Shown here in pieces: positions 62,363 to 64,000 of a stretch of 64,000 nt of DNA (position 1 is its first letter; each line of letters starts with the position of its first letter). The notes beneath the pieces are model-generated. The model made no database searches and was not told the DNA's origin. It saw nothing but the letters and a program-made list of their open reading frames with translations. Both the position numbers and the translations under genes were made by a program. The DNA is from Timonella corticicola (GTDB lineage Bacteria; Actinomycetota; Actinomycetes; Actinomycetales; Cellulomonadaceae), in the NCBI RefSeq assembly GCF_042683685.1, contig NZ_JBHUOP010000002.1, positions 620,001 to 684,000 of the forward strand, given 5' to 3'.

Positions 62363-62383
62363 CCGGACAAATTTTGGCCCATC
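62363..62383. repeat. Short intergenic repeat, copy 2
   Basis: CCGGACAAATTTTGGCCCAT nearly equals a 21-base stretch between the GH20 and nagA genes (one T inserted, one C lost). Confidence 0.35.
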
Positions 62384-62423
62384 AACCAACACCACCAACC
62401 GCTGCCACTCTCCACACACGAAA

Positions 62424-62461
62424 ACGGGCGGTCTGAGTTCTCCCGAACTCAGACCGCCCGT
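62424..62461. terminator. Bidirectional terminator hairpin
   Basis: ACGGGCGGTCTGAGTTC and its exact reverse complement form a 17-bp stem with a TCCC loop between convergent oxidoreductase and chitinase genes; an AAAA run on the left serves the minus strand. Confidence 0.85.
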
Positions 62462-62489
62462 CCCTCACATTCACACGCGGAAGACTAGA

Positions 62490-64000
62490 TCAGTTGATCT
62501 TCTCCCAAGGTCCCCACGGAGACGAACCAGGTTCGTCGCCCTGGGTCCACCATTTGGCCCGGTACGTGTCACCCACGTATTGGACCGTGTCACCGGCAAC
62601 ATATGCCTTCGAAGCGATCCATGTGGTCTGTCCACCAGGATTGGTTGGATCCGGCGTTGGCTCAGTGCCATCGTCCGAGCACGCTCCGATAAGTTCCCAC
62701 ACGGCGTTGGCACCCGGAGTGTCACCCTGGGTCCACCACTTGGCGCGGTATTCGGAGTTGTTGTGGGAAACAGTGGCCCCACCGGTGTATACCGAACCAG
62801 CGTTCCAGGCCGCAGCCGTGCACTGACCTGGGTCAACCGGGTCGGTAGGATCCGTGGGATCAGTCGGGTCGGTTGGGTCGGTGGGATCGGTTGGGTCTGG
62901 ATCAACAGGATCGACCACATCACCAGGCTGGCCGCTGCGCAATTGGTCGGCAAGAACGCTGATCAGTTCGTTGTCACGGTCGCCGGAGGTCTCCCACCAC
63001 ATGCCGCCGCCGAGGCGCAGATCAATGATGTACTGCGCCTTGCGCTTGGTCGAACGCTCGTTGTCGTATGACCACCACTGGTCCCCGTTGTAGTTCCACG
63101 CAGCGACGATCTCAGGGTCGTAGTAGTCCGTGCCACGCTCGATCAGACGGAAGTAGTCCTCGTTACCGGCTTCCCAGGTTCCAGGTGCAGCGCCGTTGGC
63201 GGCAGCCCATGGGTCGGACGTGGTGACGCCCTTCCACCCACGACCGTAACTGGCGAGTCCAATACCCAACTGCTTCGGGTCGATACCTGTCTTCAGGTAT
63301 TCCTGAACGGCCTTGTCCACGCTGAACTTACGGTTCTCTGGACGTGGGTCATTCGGGTCATCGAACAGATTTCCCTGGTGTCCGGCCAGTTCACCGTCCC
63401 AAGCTCCATGCAGGTCATAGCCCTGGATGTTTCCGAAGTCGAAGTACTCGAAGTTCTCCGGGTCGTTCCAGCCACCGGCCTCGATGTCATCCGGGTTGGC
63501 TGGCAGGAAACCAGACAGTTCGTAGTACTTGCCGTGCTCAGCGCCGACCTCGTCAAGCTGCTTGCGGAACTCCTTCAGCAGAGCCTTGAAGTTAGCGCGG
63601 TCGTTGACCTCATCAACGTAGTTGCCCTCAAGGCCGTTGTGGCTGCCTGGCCACTCCCAGTCGATGTCGATACCGTCGAATACGCCAAGAGCGGTTCCCG
63701 GTCCACCGCGACCGTCAATGACCGGCAGGTTACCGCGAATGTACAGGTCAACACAGCTCTTGACCAGTTTGGTGCGCGATTCAGGGGTAGCGGCTGCACG
63801 TGAGAAGTTCTTGGACCAGGTCCAGCCACCAAGGGAAATCATCACCTTCAGTTGAGGGTGCTTCGCCTTGAGTTGCTTGAGCTGGTTGAACGATCCGGCC
63901 AGCGGCTGGTCCCAAGCGTCACGGACACCGGAAACCGACGTGGCTTCCGTGTAGCCCATACCGAAGTCAGCCCACGCGTCACCGGCACCATCAGATCCGT
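62490..64000 (-). CDS. GH18 chitinase with two CBM5/12 modules, N-terminus outside the window
   Basis: A chitinase whose frame runs off the right edge, so the signal peptide and first barrel strands are missing. Seen: KVMISLGGWTWSKNF, the GH18 catalytic motif in FDGIDIDWEWPG, IQGYDLHGAWD, and WWETSGD. A Pro-Thr-Asp/Pro-Val-Asp repeat linker (PTDPTDPTDPTDP) joins two chitin-binding modules, each with YRAKWWTQGD; the second is at the very C-terminus. A short Thr/Pro linker separates them. Expected to be secreted and to release chito-oligosaccharides, the start of the amino-sugar route encoded across this window. Confidence 0.95.
   Translation of the reverse strand, partial: GSDGAGDAWADFGMGYTEATSVSGVRDAWDQPLAGSFNQLKQLKAKHPQLKVMISLGGWTWSKNFSRAAATPESRTKLVKSCVDLYIRGNLPVIDGRGGPGTALGVFDGIDIDWEWPGSHNGLEGNYVDEVNDRANFKALLKEFRKQLDEVGAEHGKYYELSGFLPANPDDIEAGGWNDPENFEYFDFGNIQGYDLHGAWDGELAGHQGNLFDDPNDPRPENRKFSVDKAVQEYLKTGIDPKQLGIGLASYGRGWKGVTTSDPWAAANGAAPGTWEAGNEDYFRLIERGTDYYDPEIVAAWNYNGDQWWSYDNERSTKRKAQYIIDLRLGGGMWWETSGDRDNELISVLADQLRSGQPGDVVDPVDPDPTDPTDPTDPTDPTDPTDPVDPGQCTAAAWNAGSVYTGGATVSHNNSEYRAKWWTQGDTPGANAVWELIGACSDDGTEPTPDPTNPGGQTTWIASKAYVAGDTVQYVGDTYRAKWWTQGDEPGSSPWGPWEKIN

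Noticed and set aside
62838..62910. Short tandem DNA repeat as a possible array or satellite
   Set aside because: It encodes the Pro-Thr-Asp linker of the chitinase in frame.

Overview
The window looks like chromosome of a high-GC Gram-positive bacterium (Actinomycetota, probably Micrococcales; a Jonesia- or Cellulomonas-like organism is my guess from gene content, not a database result). The evidence is moderately high GC, ATGA-overlapping operons, GTG/TTG starts, Ser/Ala-rich lipoprotein and Sec signals, a meso-diaminopimelate dehydrogenase, a RibBA fusion and a sugar ABC importer without its own ATPase.

Layout. 1-5.7 kb: a very large secreted RHS/YD-repeat protein, running off the left edge, with a DosR/DevR-type palindrome upstream. 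5.9-12.5 kb: a broken duplicate of the 5' end of hrpA, a Fic protein gene behind a perfect 16-bp inverted repeat, then full-length hrpA. 13.0-17.8 kb: a GH94 enzyme that matches N,N'-diacetylchitobiose phosphorylase rather than cellobiose phosphorylase, preceded in its operon by a fusion of a GlmU-like nucleotidyltransferase domain and a phosphohexosamine-mutase-like domain. 18.0-28.3 kb: a tightly coupled five-gene operon DUF4132 - MoxR AAA+ ATPase - DUF5682 - VWA - SWIM zinc finger, the same order as I recall for E. coli yehI-yehL-yehM-yehP-yehQ. 28.4-29.5 kb: DUF488 protein and histidine phosphatase. 29.7-38.8 kb: an amino-sugar locus (ROK repressor, binding lipoprotein, two permeases, NagB, ROK kinase; divergent GH20; NagA). 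39-41 kb: amidohydrolase and TPR protein. 41.5-47.0 kb: Ddh, then an FMN riboswitch and ribD-ribE-ribBA-ribH. 47-53 kb: DsbA-like protein, membrane proteins, PadR pair, HTH/M23 pair, PD-(D/E)XK-like protein. 53.2-55.9 kb: cystathionine gamma-synthase and beta-synthase. 56-57.6 kb: orphan CopG-like protein, IS3 remnant and an unusual arginase-fold protein. 57.7-62.2 kb: YdjM-like protein, NhaA, PAP2 phosphatase, YqjM-like oxidoreductase. 62.5-64 kb: GH18 chitinase with two CBM5/12 modules, running off the right edge.

How the genes work together. The chitin genes make a nearly complete route. Secreted GH18 cuts chitin; the lipoprotein/permease pair imports GlcNAc or chitobiose (ATPase encoded elsewhere). 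Inside, GH20 hydrolyses, or the phosphorylase phosphorolyses, to GlcNAc and GlcNAc-1-phosphate. The ROK kinase and the mutase domain would both give GlcNAc-6-phosphate, which NagA and NagB take to fructose-6-phosphate. The ROK repressor start codon abuts a palindrome built on TTAGTAAGTA, and the same 10-mer lies upstream of the fusion/phosphorylase operon, suggesting one regulon.

Other highlights: a family of dispersed ~65-95 bp structured repeats in promoter-bearing intergenic regions, two of which bracket the FMN riboswitch and whose closing stem covaries; and the MoxR/VWA module as a candidate poorly understood system.
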